Below are positions 54,201 through 64,000 of a stretch of DNA of 64,000 bases, piece by piece. The stretch lies in the NCBI GenBank assembly GCA_001632425.1, contig KV425564.1, positions 62,001 through 126,000 of the forward strand, in the 5' to 3' direction. This stretch comes from Neolentinus lepideus HHB14362 ss-1. Its lineage: Eukaryota > Basidiomycota > Agaricomycetes > Gloeophyllales > Gloeophyllaceae. Below the pieces are notes generated by a model. The model was not told the origin of the DNA, searched no databases, and worked only from the letters and a program-made list of their open reading frames with translations. The first letter of the stretch is position 1. Every line of letters starts with the position of its first letter. The translations under genes and the position numbers were made by a program.

Positions 54201-56181
54201 TCAAAGCATACCATGCATAACGCGTGGCAGAGGGACGCCCGTCGAAGCCATAACCTTGTTCATTGATCCCTTAATGACGTGTTTATCCACAGAGAAAGAT
54301 GTCGGGTTATACGTGGCTCGACGGATGCGCGAGTCCTGCGCGAGCTCGAAGGAGATGGGTTCTGATGGAAGGACATGCGGAGCAGACAGGGCACCAGTGT
54401 CCTTCCTATCTCGGACGCGTCTGTCGTTAGTCGATAGGCCATTACCTGTCTGATAGTGAGACGACTCTGCAATAATATTAAAGATGTGACGGACCGGCAT
54501 ATGACAAGCCATCCCTCTCGCCATGGAACCAATGGCCCTGAATTCTCTCTGAATACCTGCGAAAACACATTCAGCACGGCACATCTTCCTACCATAGCGA
54601 ATTCCACATACTTGCGAGTAGGCCGTCCGTCAGGCCCTAGAGGACTGAACGCATCATTCTGACCCTTCGCATAGTTCCTGATGGTGTCCATCTGAGCTTG
54701 CGCGACCTCAGCTTTGCAGCACGAGAACGACAAGGACGATCGCGGATCCTGGTCGGCGATGGAAGGGTCGTTGACGAACTCCGCGAGGTCTTCTAGCGCC
54801 CGCCTCATCCGTTCATAGATGGGTTCGGCCGGCGGACGAAGAATTGAAGGGACTCTCTCCTTGGCTGCAAGGAACTTGAAGAAGACTTGGTTCACGATGT
54901 TCGCGAAGGATGGAACCATAGACATGAAACCTTGACCACCTGTCTTCGAAGTCAGCCGTACACTTGGATGGTTGGCAAGGTGAAGACTGGCCTCTCACGA
55001 CGTATGTCCTTGCGTCGGCATTTACCAAAGACTCCATCAAGGCATCACCGTACTTGACTGGATGGGTATCACTGTATTCGCCCTATTGGGAAAAGGCTTG
55101 CACAGGCTAAATTAGGTGGAAGTACTTCGAACGTACCTGAATAATGAGAACAGGGCACCTAATAGCCTCACACTCTCTCCGTGTCATCGGCGTTCTCTAA
55201 ATTGGATGGAGTGTGATGAGCTTCCAAGCACGGTATTAATAAGGAAACTTCCGGCAGCGTACATTCAGAATGACGGAGGTCGCTTGTATGGTGCGGGCCC
55301 GCCGCGTTGGTGGGTAGTGAACGGCCCAATGAGCGATGAGCTGACTCACTGAGCTTAGTCCTAAATCTCTGTGGTTGGAGGTGAAACTCACCTCGTCCGC
55401 GAGATCCATATCCACTTCCTGAATAATCTCCTGTCAATATGCGCGAATTGGAGATAGATCAAGGATGGTACGCACGGTTCCGCACATGAACCGGACAATT
55501 TCCATACCAGCGTGCTCCAAGCTCTCCAAGTCATCGGCGTAACACCAAGATTGGAACATCTCTTCGATTGCTGTGAATACATGTTTGAGTCTTCTCGCGA
55601 TAAGTAATCAATTGTGTAAAATAAAGTTGAATGGACTCACTCTGTTGGAGGAGGTACGGCGCAGAGTGTAAGACTCAGGCACATCTCTGGAAATCTGGTC
55701 GCAGCAGTTCAGTAGCGCTCCTTGACAAACGGGCATTACTTACAGGGCAGCGAATCGCAAAGCGACAGGCACGGAATGATTGCCCACGGCGAAGATATGG
55801 CAAGGAGGGAGTTGCAGTATCTTTCTTGGAATGAGCTCTAGTATTAACGGACTATCACCGACTACGTACCTGATGAGCGAACGCCAAATCCGCCGCCTCG
55901 ACATATGCATCATGCCAGCCAGTGGGTCGACTGATGGACTTCCCGCAACAGCGCAAATCAAATGCGATTATATTATAGTCTGATGATATCCGCGGCTCAT
56001 TCATTTGAGCATTCATCCATGTCGAGTCCAAAGTGGGCGGGTGCAATAACATGATGCATGGTTTCTCGGGGTCGAAGCTGCTAACGCAGCAGAAATTAGT
56101 GCTAGTGGTGTACCAAATTGATGCGAAGTCGTCTCCAACAGAGCCGCCAGAGACGGACGAGAATAGGTCGACGTAAGGCAT
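54201..56181 (-). CDS. Alpha/beta-hydrolase-fold protein lacking the GxSxG elbow
   Basis: First exon 56181-55870; later exons are clear in outline but not every border was fixed. The start PYVDLFSSVSGGSVGDDFAS leads to MLLHPPTLDSTWMNAQM, then YNIIAFDLRCCGKS, a standard alpha/beta-hydrolase strand order. Where the nucleophile elbow belongs the protein reads HIFAVGNHSVPVALRFAAL, without G-x-S-x-G. Next come FPEMCLSLTLCAVPPPTE, a helical lid region, GEYSDTHPVKYGDALMESL, and a long carboxyl part with PPAEPIYERMRRALEDLAEF and GPDGRPTRKY. I know similar proteins in Agaricomycetes with the same loss. It is probably not a Ser hydrolase. The stop at 54201 is provisional. Confidence 0.72.
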
Positions 56182-56659
56182 TATTGTGGGATATAGTCAA
56201 TAAACAAGTGGTGCAGACTAATAATGCGAGCGTCGGTAGGGTCAGAACAAGACGTAAATGAGACGACAGACTTACCGAAGGTGATTAAAGACTGTCTGCT
56301 GGCATGGAGGGCGTCTCGATAGTTGGACAGGGAATATTTCAAGCACTCCGTGAATCAAGGACCGTACACCGATCTGTCCCGTTAGATTTACTTGCCAAAT
56401 TGGCCCTAGCAGACAAGTTATATCTCGATGACTGCAGATCACCGGACGCAATTAGGGCGCAGCCGTCCCGACACCGATGTCGTAGTCGTGGGCGATGTTG
56501 CGGACGATGTTGAAAAGCCCGAGTTGGATGGTGACGGGAAGGACCAACGCGAGTGATGCGGCAGTAGAGCAGTAACGATTTGCATGATCACAGACGTGGG
56601 AAAGAAGTCCACTCAATGGAGGTGTGTTCTCCGCAGATCTCAGATCTCTGCCAGCCACA
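56182..56659. other. Intergenic region
   Basis: About 480 bp between the hydrolase-like start and the inverted-repeat arm. No exon or repeat recognised. Confidence 0.3.
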
Positions 56660-57536
56660 ATTAGCCCACCTCAATTCTAGCTGATAGCCTCCAGCTGATA
56701 ACTTTTGAGCTCTTTCGGGGTCCCTGCCGAGCGGCGATCTTCGTTTGAATCTCTCTGGAGGCCACGAAAAGCTATCAGCCAGGTCAATTCTATCANNNNN
56801 NNNNNNNNNNNNNNNNNNNNNNNNNNNNNNNNNNNNNNNNNNNNNNNNNNNNNNNNNNNNNNNNNNNNNNNNNNNNNNNNNNNNNNNNNNNNNNNNNNNN
56901 NNNNNNNNNNNNNNNNNNNNNNNNNNNNNNNNNNNNNNNNNNNNNNNNNNNNNNNNNNNNNNNNNNNNNNNNNNNNNNNNNNNNNNNNNNNNNNNNNNNN
57001 NNNNNNNNNNNNNNNNNNNNNNNNNNNNNNNNNNNNNNNNNNNNNNNNNNNNNNNNNNNNNNNNNNNNNNNNNNNNNNNNNNNNNNNNNNNNNNNNNNNN
57101 NNNNNNNNNNNNNNNNNNNNNNNNNNNNNNNNNNNNNNNNNNNNNNNNNNNNNNNNNNNNNNNNNNNNNNNNNNNNNNNNNNNNNNNNNNNNNNNNNNNN
57201 NNNNNNNNNNNNNNNNNNNNNNNNNNNNNNNNNNNNNNNNNNNNNNNNNNNNNNNNNNNNNNNNNNNNNNNNNNNNNNNNNNNNNNNNNNNNNNNNNNNN
57301 NNNNNNNNNNNNNNNNNNNNNNNNNNNNNNNNNNNNNNNNNNNNNNNNNNNNNNNNNNNNNNNNNNNNNNNNNNNNNNNNNNNNNNNNNNNNNNNNNNNN
57401 TGATAGAATTGACCTGGCTGATAGCTTTTCGTGGCCTCCAGAGAGATTCAAACGAAGATCGCCGCTCGGCAGGGACCCCGAAAGAGCTCAAAAGTTATCA
57501 GCTGGAGGCTATCAGCTAGAATTGAGGTGGGCTAAT
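56660..57536. repeat. Perfect 136-bp inverted repeat around a 605-base gap
   Basis: The arm 56660-56795 is the exact reverse complement of 57401-57536, separated by N 56796-57400. Each arm contains smaller inverted words (GCTGATAGC, GCTATCAGC, CTCCAG, CTGGAG). It may be an inverted-repeat transposable element whose centre could not be assembled, or a contig joined to its own copy. No exact target duplication is visible beside the arms. Confidence 0.8.
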
Positions 57537-57693
57537 ATCATCCTCCGCGTCCTCTCTCGGCGGCTCCGACTCGCCGGTTAATGCAGCTATCGACAAGCGC
57601 GCAACAGAACTGCACCAAATTTAAAGGCGACAAGTCATCAGACATCTTCAGTCAGAATCCAACAGTATCAATATTAATATCTTAGACTCTGGC

Positions 57694-58776
57694 TCATGAC
57701 GCATCGCCGCTAGCGATGCCTTCAAGTACTTGTATGATTCTTTGTTGCCGCTGAGCCACTTTCTTCAGTACACGAGGTGTTCGGAACAGAATACAAGAAC
57801 CAACGAACCTCCCGATCAGCACTAGCGTCCGTGATAAACATTCCAGGTACATCAAGTCCTTCCAAGACTGCTTGCTGCTTGGTCACCAGGCCGTCCCAGG
57901 CCGTAAGAGCACGCTCGAGATCAAACTTCCTTAATTCTTTGCGGAACGCATCCGACATCATCTAGCTCGCGTGAGCATCCCTACGCTCCGATGACTGTCA
58001 GTAGCAAGACGGCACTCACATCAGCCTCATGTCGGGAAAGACCTCCGACGATGTTCGCTCTGACATGATAAATGTTATGAACTTGCGAAGTTTCGAGATC
58101 AAAGAATCCACGAACTTTGTCCGAGCAAGTTTGACTTTTTCCTCATGCTTCCTGAGGATCGCCTTCCTTTCCTCGTGTAGTTGACTTTCCAGGTCGGCTT
58201 GTTCTTGTTTCATCTTCTATGTATATGTACACTATAATTGGCGTCTTCCGAATAATAACTCACCTGAGCTACGATCAATGCGAAAGATGGATCATTACCC
58301 AAACGTGCGAGATGGGGCAGTGACTGCTGAAAAGACAGCCATCGTACGTCTTGCTTCCGAGCTGGGGGCGCTGGCGAAGGCTGTCTTATCGTCGCTACCG
58401 GGGCATCTTGTGTGGGCGCCGGATAATACCCTCCAGTGCTTGTGCCAACGTCGCGTGGCTCTGGCAGAGTCGATCCGGGACTCGTGAAAGTAGGACTAGA
58501 CGGAGCTTGGAGTTGTGAAAGCAGAGACGCAATAGTCGTGGATGGCTGCGTCGCCGGCGGCTCTGAAGGAGGCACAGGTACCTGCGCGAGCGGATTCTGG
58601 ACCGCTTCATTCCGGTTCCCTGAAGCGACTGAATCCTGCCATGCTTGCGAGGTTCTTAACTGATCAAGCAGCGCCTTGACACCAGCCGGGTCCTACTCTG
58701 CAGCAACTAGACTCAGCGCAACGAGACCAGGCCAGCCTGGACTTACGTTGATATTTGTGAAGTCCATACTACTCAT
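57694..58776 (-). CDS. Fungal coiled-coil protein of unknown function
   Basis: Exons 58776-58747, 58692-58264, 58216-58116, 58059-58020, 57961-57809, 57762-57694; 273 aa. Order: a short start SSMDFTNIN; a helix GVKALLDQLRTSQAWQDS; a disordered Pro/Ser/Thr-rich middle; PHLARLGNDPSFALIVAQ; a charged coiled coil QADLESQLHEERKAILRKHE; ARTKANIVGGLSRHEADMM; then AFRKELRKFDLERALTAWD and a final helix QQRIIQVLEGIA. The 40-nt exon (58059-58020) is needed to join the coiled coil to the LSRHEAD segment, which I recall as conserved in basidiomycete relatives. No named family is claimed. No signal peptide or membrane segment. Confidence 0.75.
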
Positions 58777-59087
58777 GGTTGAGCATGCCGGAAGGCAAAC
58801 AGTTGCAAGCGGTGTACGGCGAACTCCGCGCCAGCCCACGCGACAGATCTTCCTCGATCTCCCATCGCCAAGCAGTCCCAAGCAGGACAAATCGCGACCG
58901 TTCGGGCCGGCTGTCGTTTGTAGGACTTTATGCAACCGCCGTACGGGCGCACGTAAACTGTGACGCGACCGCTAGGGGTCGGCGCAAACTTGTATGTCAT
59001 TACAGGTTAATAGCCGCGAAATTTTTCGAGGGAGCAATCATTTGTATGTCAGGACTCAGGGATTGCGTCCGAAGCTGGTGAGCATAG

Positions 59088-59278
59088 TCAAACAGCGGAA
59101 TATTTTCCGAAGCCAATTGCTATGAGACGGGCCTGACGAGCGTACTCGACATATACATGCCGGACTAGAAATCTACGGCCTCCAGTAATGACACGGGATA
59201 CAATCCTCGAGGAAAGGTTATCATCACCTTACCGAGGAGGGCACAGACGGCGGTGCCAAAGAAGGACTTGATCGACAT
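59088..59278 (-). CDS. Candidate 40-residue protein in two exons
   Basis: Exons 59278-59233 and 59164-59088 join in frame with a good intron (GTAAGG...TTCTAG). The product starts SIKSFFGTAVCALL (hydrophobic) and ends YARQARLIAIGFGKYSAV. It could be a small membrane or mitochondrial protein, but no family is recognised and chance cannot be excluded at this length. Confidence 0.35.
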
Positions 59279-61379
59279 TGTGCTGGCTGCGCTCGGGAGT
59301 GCGAGGGGGATCAGCGTCTACACCACGCCTTCTCTTTGCGGAAAAAGTTTCTGATGAACCATAAAGAGCGTGGGGGTGGATCTGACATACGGAACTCATA
59401 CATTAAGCATCTAGAACGATGTCGTTCGTACGACCCGCTCTTTCTCATATCTAGTGGAGCTCATGGTGGCCTGCTCACGAACGAAAATAGAGCTGCACGG
59501 GGCCCATCTGCACCCGTGAGCCAAAAAAGACAGACCGATCACGTACATCTAACAATGAACAAGCTGCGCAACAACACTCCAAGAAATCAATAATAGACGT
59601 GGGCCTGACCTTAGTGGCTCGAAGTTCAGCAACATCCACAATTTGCATTCCAGGGCACTGAGGCGAAAGGTGATCCCGCATCGATCCAGAAGCCAGCGAC
59701 CCCATATGCGTAGTAGGTCATTAAGTTTGAAAATCCCCTCCGCTTGGGGTAACTGGTATCCATGGATGATTGCCTGGTAGCGCGATTTTCAAGCAGGCAG
59801 CTGCTTCATCCCTCAACACCGGAACTAAAGTGACGGGGGTGGCCAACATGAGATCCAGACTGCGTATACTTTATGGGTTGTTGTAGACTGTGTCGCGGCT
59901 GGTATTGTCTGCAAGGGGAAAGGGAACACATAGAAACCAAACTCTATGTCGATCTGGTGTTTCATGCTCGAAGACGTCACAGCGTGCCGCAGGATTGACT
60001 ATTTGGCTTCGGTTGCGAGTTTGAGGCGAAATGAAAACCACGATGCGTGGCACACGAGTTAAATTTCTGTGAACGTTGACGACTTGTTGGTCAGTATACC
60101 CATATGGGTTTAACAGACCCAACCGACAGTCTCAGGGATTTTGAAAACGCACGGAGAGTAGTCCTCCACATGAGGCGAAGGAGGTCAGACGAGCCACGGG
60201 GAAAATGACGGACTATCGGCACTTGTGCGAAACATCCGACAGTGTTCGGATAAGATCAGTTGATCTAAATCGCATATGCGCATTGTTCTTGATGGCTGGC
60301 CTTCACATAATCCTGCATGTCTTCAAGATACAGCACAAATAGGAGACTACTAGAACTCGAGTGTCTGAGGTTGAGACAATGATCATGAAACACGAGTCTC
60401 TGACTTGTTCTCTGGAACGCGACCAGTGGAACAGCGGACGTTTGATTAGGCAGTGCTGCCCGTTGTCAGCAACGGTACCGACCGTGTGCGTCCTAGAGCG
60501 CACTATACGCTGGTTACGCCTATATGTACCGGACACTAAACAATCGCAGCGTTGCAATCGTTTGGTGATATTCACCGTGGTACAGACCGGATCATGATCT
60601 GCCTTGCCCAGATTTCCTAGGATCGGGCAGGAACTTTCGATTGACGCCGGCTAAGCGCCAGACGCGAGCAATTTGCACAATCTGCAGTTCGGGCTTGTTC
60701 CTGTATGTGGCGGTCCGTTGTGGGCACTCGGGCTCAGGAACTAAAAAGACGGTGATCCGTAGATAGTAATTGCAGGTACTTACGCGCCTGGAAACACTGA
60801 CGGAAAGAACGTGCATAGTAGGAATTTTTCGATAGCTTGCCGGCACCGAATATCCGACACTGCACGCAGCGGAAATTGGAATGTTTGGGAGCGATAAGCA
60901 CGGGTTAGCCTCGTGGCTGAGGGCCGTCGGAGCCTCCCAAAACAAGAAGACGCATTGGTGCAAACAGAGGCTGAGACGTCTGTTGCTCTCGCGACGAAGG
61001 GAAGAGTACGTTGTGGCATGTAAATCAAAGGAGTTATTACGTCGGCAGAAACGCGTCGGGCAACGAGGACAGAGGTGTGCAGACTTCCAACTGGAGAGCG
61101 TGGTAACAGCGAGGGGCTAAATTGCGGCGGGTGGCCCCTGTTTGAGGTGGCCGGATAAGGGCACGGACGTGGGAACTCTTCGACAAAAACGGCGGCATTG
61201 TGGGTTGCCAACGAATAAGCAACGCCTGTCTTTTGCCATCCCGCCATCATTTCCCTCCCGCTCCTCGTCCTCACTGTTCCTCCCGTCTGCTCCGTATTTT
61301 TGTTCTTCCTCTGCTTTTCCTGTAATTTCTCAAAAGGACTTGCACTTCCTTTCCCTTCCTACCTTCTCGATTGTGCGCG
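59279..61379. promoter_or_regulatory. Long upstream region of the DEP-RGS gene
   Basis: Two kilobases without convincing exons on either strand. The last 130 bp before the ATG (about 61240-61370) are strongly C/T-rich, a common promoter feature of highly expressed fungal genes. Confidence 0.4.
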
Positions 61380-63533
61380 ATGCCTGCAGACCAGCCAGAT
61401 GCCGGGGCGGCTACGTCGTCCCATATGATGAAAACTACAAAACGCGGGAGACCGTTCTTAAAGGTCTGTCCACCGTGTTACTCGTCTTTGGCGTTAGCTC
61501 TGTAACACCACCCACTTGGGTAGGATACGCTGGACTTGTTCGCGACATTAATCGTCTCCCTGGAGCTGGGACCTCACAAGCAATTCTTCCGTACATTTCC
61601 CAACTCATTCTCGACGTACGTCTTTCTTCTTGAGGCCATACACTCCTCGCGTACTCACCATACCCTTCCCATAGCGATGAGGCGTGTCTGAATCTCGCTT
61701 CTCTCAAGTTTTCACAGTCCAACCGCGGGCCGGATCCAAGGGAACCTTCACGCATAGTCACGACCACGACCACCACGACCTTTTCAATGACACGGGAGAT
61801 GGCAAAGGCCATGTGCCAGCACTTTATGGACGCACGGCTGATCGAGAACGCTGCTGACCCCTCATCGAACTTGTTCAAGGACCGAGGTGTATACGTTCTG
61901 ACACCGAAAGGTCTTCACGTATTAGAACGGTTCATCAGCAAAAACGGCATCAATTCTGACCACATCTCCAACGTCTTTGCTACGCAACCCATCTGTATGA
62001 AGCTCCTCCATCTCGAACGACGATCGTCGGATGATGAAATCATCGTCTCGCAGTCGGTGATCACCACGCTCTTCCGGCGCTTTGTGGGTCATAAACCGAA
62101 TTATCCGCCCCAGAGTCAGGGGCAGCTTGATGCCTATCAGCAGTACCATGAGCGTTCGAAGGGTATCGCGCTCATGGACGTTCAGGACAAGGCGCAGCTG
62201 GGGAAGACTGCGATGACTCACAAGTACTGCTTCGCGGCAGTATCCGCTCTGGAGTGGTTGTGTGATTTCACGTCTGTTGTGGGTCGTGAGGAGGCTGCGG
62301 AGATGGCAGCGCAGTTCGTACGCTTTGGTCTCATTCAGCTCGTGAGCGACAAGCGGAAGAACAACGACTCCGCCATCATCTTCACTGTTCGCGGCTCTGC
62401 ACCAGGTGGTAACTCGCCTGTATCAGTAAGTTGTATTGTCTTTCTTCCGAAGATATATCTGATTGGATTTCTTCAGCAACATGGAGAGTTCCGTTGTACA
62501 GCGAAGGCAATATATCGAGTTACAGATGAAGGTCGTCGTGTCGCTCGCTGGGACACGCCCAATCGTGGACCTTCAAGTCGTGACTCTCCTAATGCCTCTT
62601 CTGCCAATCTCGCTTCTACAGAGCGGTCGTCAATCGAAGATAGCACGGAGACGTCGGCCGGCCCTGCTGCTGATGCCCCTAACGCTGGTGAAGCCAAGAT
62701 TCAGCGGAGAATATCCATTCATGAGAAGTTGAATGGGAGCTACGACGCGGACAGCAAGAAGTCGGGCAAGGAGAGCAATACCGATCGGCTTAAGAAGATT
62801 CTCGAGGACCCTATGCTACGGTCGTTGTTCCGCGAGTTCCTACGCGGCAACTTCTGTGAGGAGAACCTTTCGTTCTGGTTGGATGTCGAAGACTTCAAGC
62901 GGAAGTTCAGCATCACGTCGAGCGCTGTTGCGTCGACACGGCCAACCACTGGCAAGAGTACTCCTGGTCAAGCAGCGATGGAGCGGCACCACGAGTCCTT
63001 GATTCAGACCGCTTTCCAGATCTACAATATGTACCTCGCTCCTGCAAGTCAATGCGAGCTTAACATCGACCACGGACTGCGGAATGAGCTCGTCGCGTAC
63101 CTCAGCGAGGTCATGACAGGTTTGACGGGCAAGGCATTCCAGGGTCGGGTGGAGCTAGAGCAGGCTAGTGCGTTCAACGCGACGCAGCTGCAGACGATGA
63201 TCCGGTTGTATGGGCGCATACAGACCCATGTCTTTCGGCTTATGGCGACGGACTCCGTCCCGAAGGTATGTTATATCTCGTCGTTGCCGTTCAACACTTG
63301 ACATTATCTCTTTCGTGTAGTTTATCAAGACGCCGAAGTTCATGGCTGTTCGCAACTGGGTCGACGACGACGACAACGATGCTCCCGGCGGTGGACATAC
63401 ATCATACGCACCGACGCATCCACCAGGGTTAGAAGACGCGGAGGAAGTTGGCGGCACGTACGTGACGGTTTCGCAGGCCGCGAGTGAAAAGCGACACCGG
63501 CAAAGAGAAGGGTGGACCGACAAGCCGTTATGA
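61380..63533 (+). CDS. Regulator of G-protein signalling with DEP domains (FlbA/Thn1/Sst2 type)
   Basis: Exons 61380-61463, 61524-61615, 61675-62425, 62477-63265, 63321-63533; 642 aa. These proteins speed GTP hydrolysis on G-alpha subunits and control pheromone response, conidiation or aerial growth. The first part has DTLDLFATLIVSLELGPHKQ and a DEP-like region (FSMTREMAKAMCQHFMDARLIENA). A second DEP-type segment follows (ALMDVQDKAQLGKTAM, AAQFVRFGLIQLV). After a Ser/Ala-rich linker the RGS box begins at about residue 412: RLKKILEDPMLRSLFREFLRG, EENLSFWLDVEDFKRKF, LIQTAFQIYNMYLAPASQCELNI, and ATQLQTMIRLYGRIQTHVFRLM. The carboxyl end is acidic. In Schizophyllum the matching gene is thn1. The start is the first ATG that gives this frame. 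Confidence 0.92.
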
Positions 63534-64000
63534 GCGACCCGCGGTCCATTTCTTTCTTTTCATCTTGTCACTGTATCCTCAACTCACGCATGCTGTCATC
63601 CTATCTATCTCATCCGTCGTCATTTATCTGCATATGCAACATCAACTGTCACGCCGTTTCTCTTGCTCGACTGTACATCCACGCTCTATGTTGTCGCCTC
63701 TCACTTCACGGCTATCTGAACTATGGCTAGGTACAATTGATCGAACCCGGGGGGTCCTCTTTGCATCTTAATCATCACCGTATTATTTCTTTTCATCTTT
63801 GTCACCTTCGTCTATTTTCATCCGCACGTCATCCTTCACCTTCACCAGTTGCTTTTTCCTACTTCATCCTACTTCGGTGTAACACTTATAATACCTTAGG
63901 CATCTCCTCAATATCCCGGAGATAGACTCTACTAATCGAACTCCATTCCACTGTGCATTATTATTATCGAATGTATCGACGTTCGCTGTATATGTAGAGT
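63534..64000. other. 3' flank of the RGS gene
   Basis: Pyrimidine-rich 3'UTR-like sequence to the end of the window. No further gene seen. Confidence 0.35.

Noticed and set aside
53917..54204. Extra carboxyl exon of the hydrolase-like gene
   Set aside because: No acceptor joins it in frame, and its composition looks like untranslated sequence.
56588..57581. Long frames across the N run
   Set aside because: They consist almost entirely of unknown residues; no coding evidence.

Overview
The window is nuclear DNA of a filamentous basidiomycete, most likely an Agaricomycete. Genes sit close together on both strands. Nearly all are cut by many 45-70 nt introns with GTRNGT donors and short acceptors. 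Gene content is fungal: a DEP-RGS regulator, a MscS channel with an EF-hand, an ICMT-like methyltransferase and a hexokinase. No prokaryotic, rRNA, tRNA or CRISPR feature was found. I rebuilt the exon chains by hand. All chains given as complete keep one reading frame; weaker ones are flagged.

Layout. 1-2068 (+): 3' part of a repeat protein made of duplicated phase-1 exons with YPxxxIYP motifs. 2579-5798 (+): a DEAD-box-like protein related to eIF4A that has lost its catalytic motifs. 6055-9173 (-): Elongator subunit ELP2. 9860-11803 (+): an SDR-type NAD(P)-binding gene broken by a 572-bp inverted-repeat element. 12097-15653 (-): MscS/EF-hand channel, apparently with a one-nucleotide exon. 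16349-17007 (+) and 17301-18022 (-): convergent coiled-coil paralogues. 18269-18934 (+): AcpS-type phosphopantetheinyl transferase. 19945-22060 (-): hexokinase. 24097-25078 (+): fungal tyrosine-rich conserved protein. 25367-26858 (-): SDR pseudogene. 27644-31227 (+): Pro/Gln- and RGG-rich protein. 31415-32519 (+): proteasome alpha-6. 32672-34331 (-) and 34510-34949 (+): COX15 and BOL3-like genes sharing one promoter. 35568-36919 (-): intact SDR copy. 37326-38101 (-): ICMT-like. 38795-39862 (-): EFM6-like lysine methyltransferase. 40425-41246 (+): PPxY-rich protein. 43109-45008 (-): DUF3445 protein. 45621-46432 (+): ATP synthase subunit d. 46928-49877 (+) and 50066-51811 (-): NOP9 and bystin/ENP1, convergent. 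52045-53747 (+): UDP-glucuronate decarboxylase. 54201-56181 (-): alpha/beta-hydrolase-like protein without a GxSxG elbow. 56660-57536: assembly gap between perfect inverted arms. 57694-58776 (-): coiled-coil protein. 61380-63533 (+): DEP-RGS regulator.

Functional neighbours. COX15 (heme A) and the BolA-like gene (Fe-S) are divergent mitochondrial genes. NOP9 and bystin both act in small-subunit ribosome maturation and lie tail to tail. ELP2, proteasome alpha-6, ATP synthase d and hexokinase are housekeeping genes. The accessory layer is three copies of one SDR family (intact, element-disrupted, decayed) plus small inverted-repeat elements at about 9.96, 23.3, 41.7 and 56.7 kb. The main candidates for something new are the YP exon array, the inactive helicase, the one-nucleotide exon and a set of GC-AG introns.
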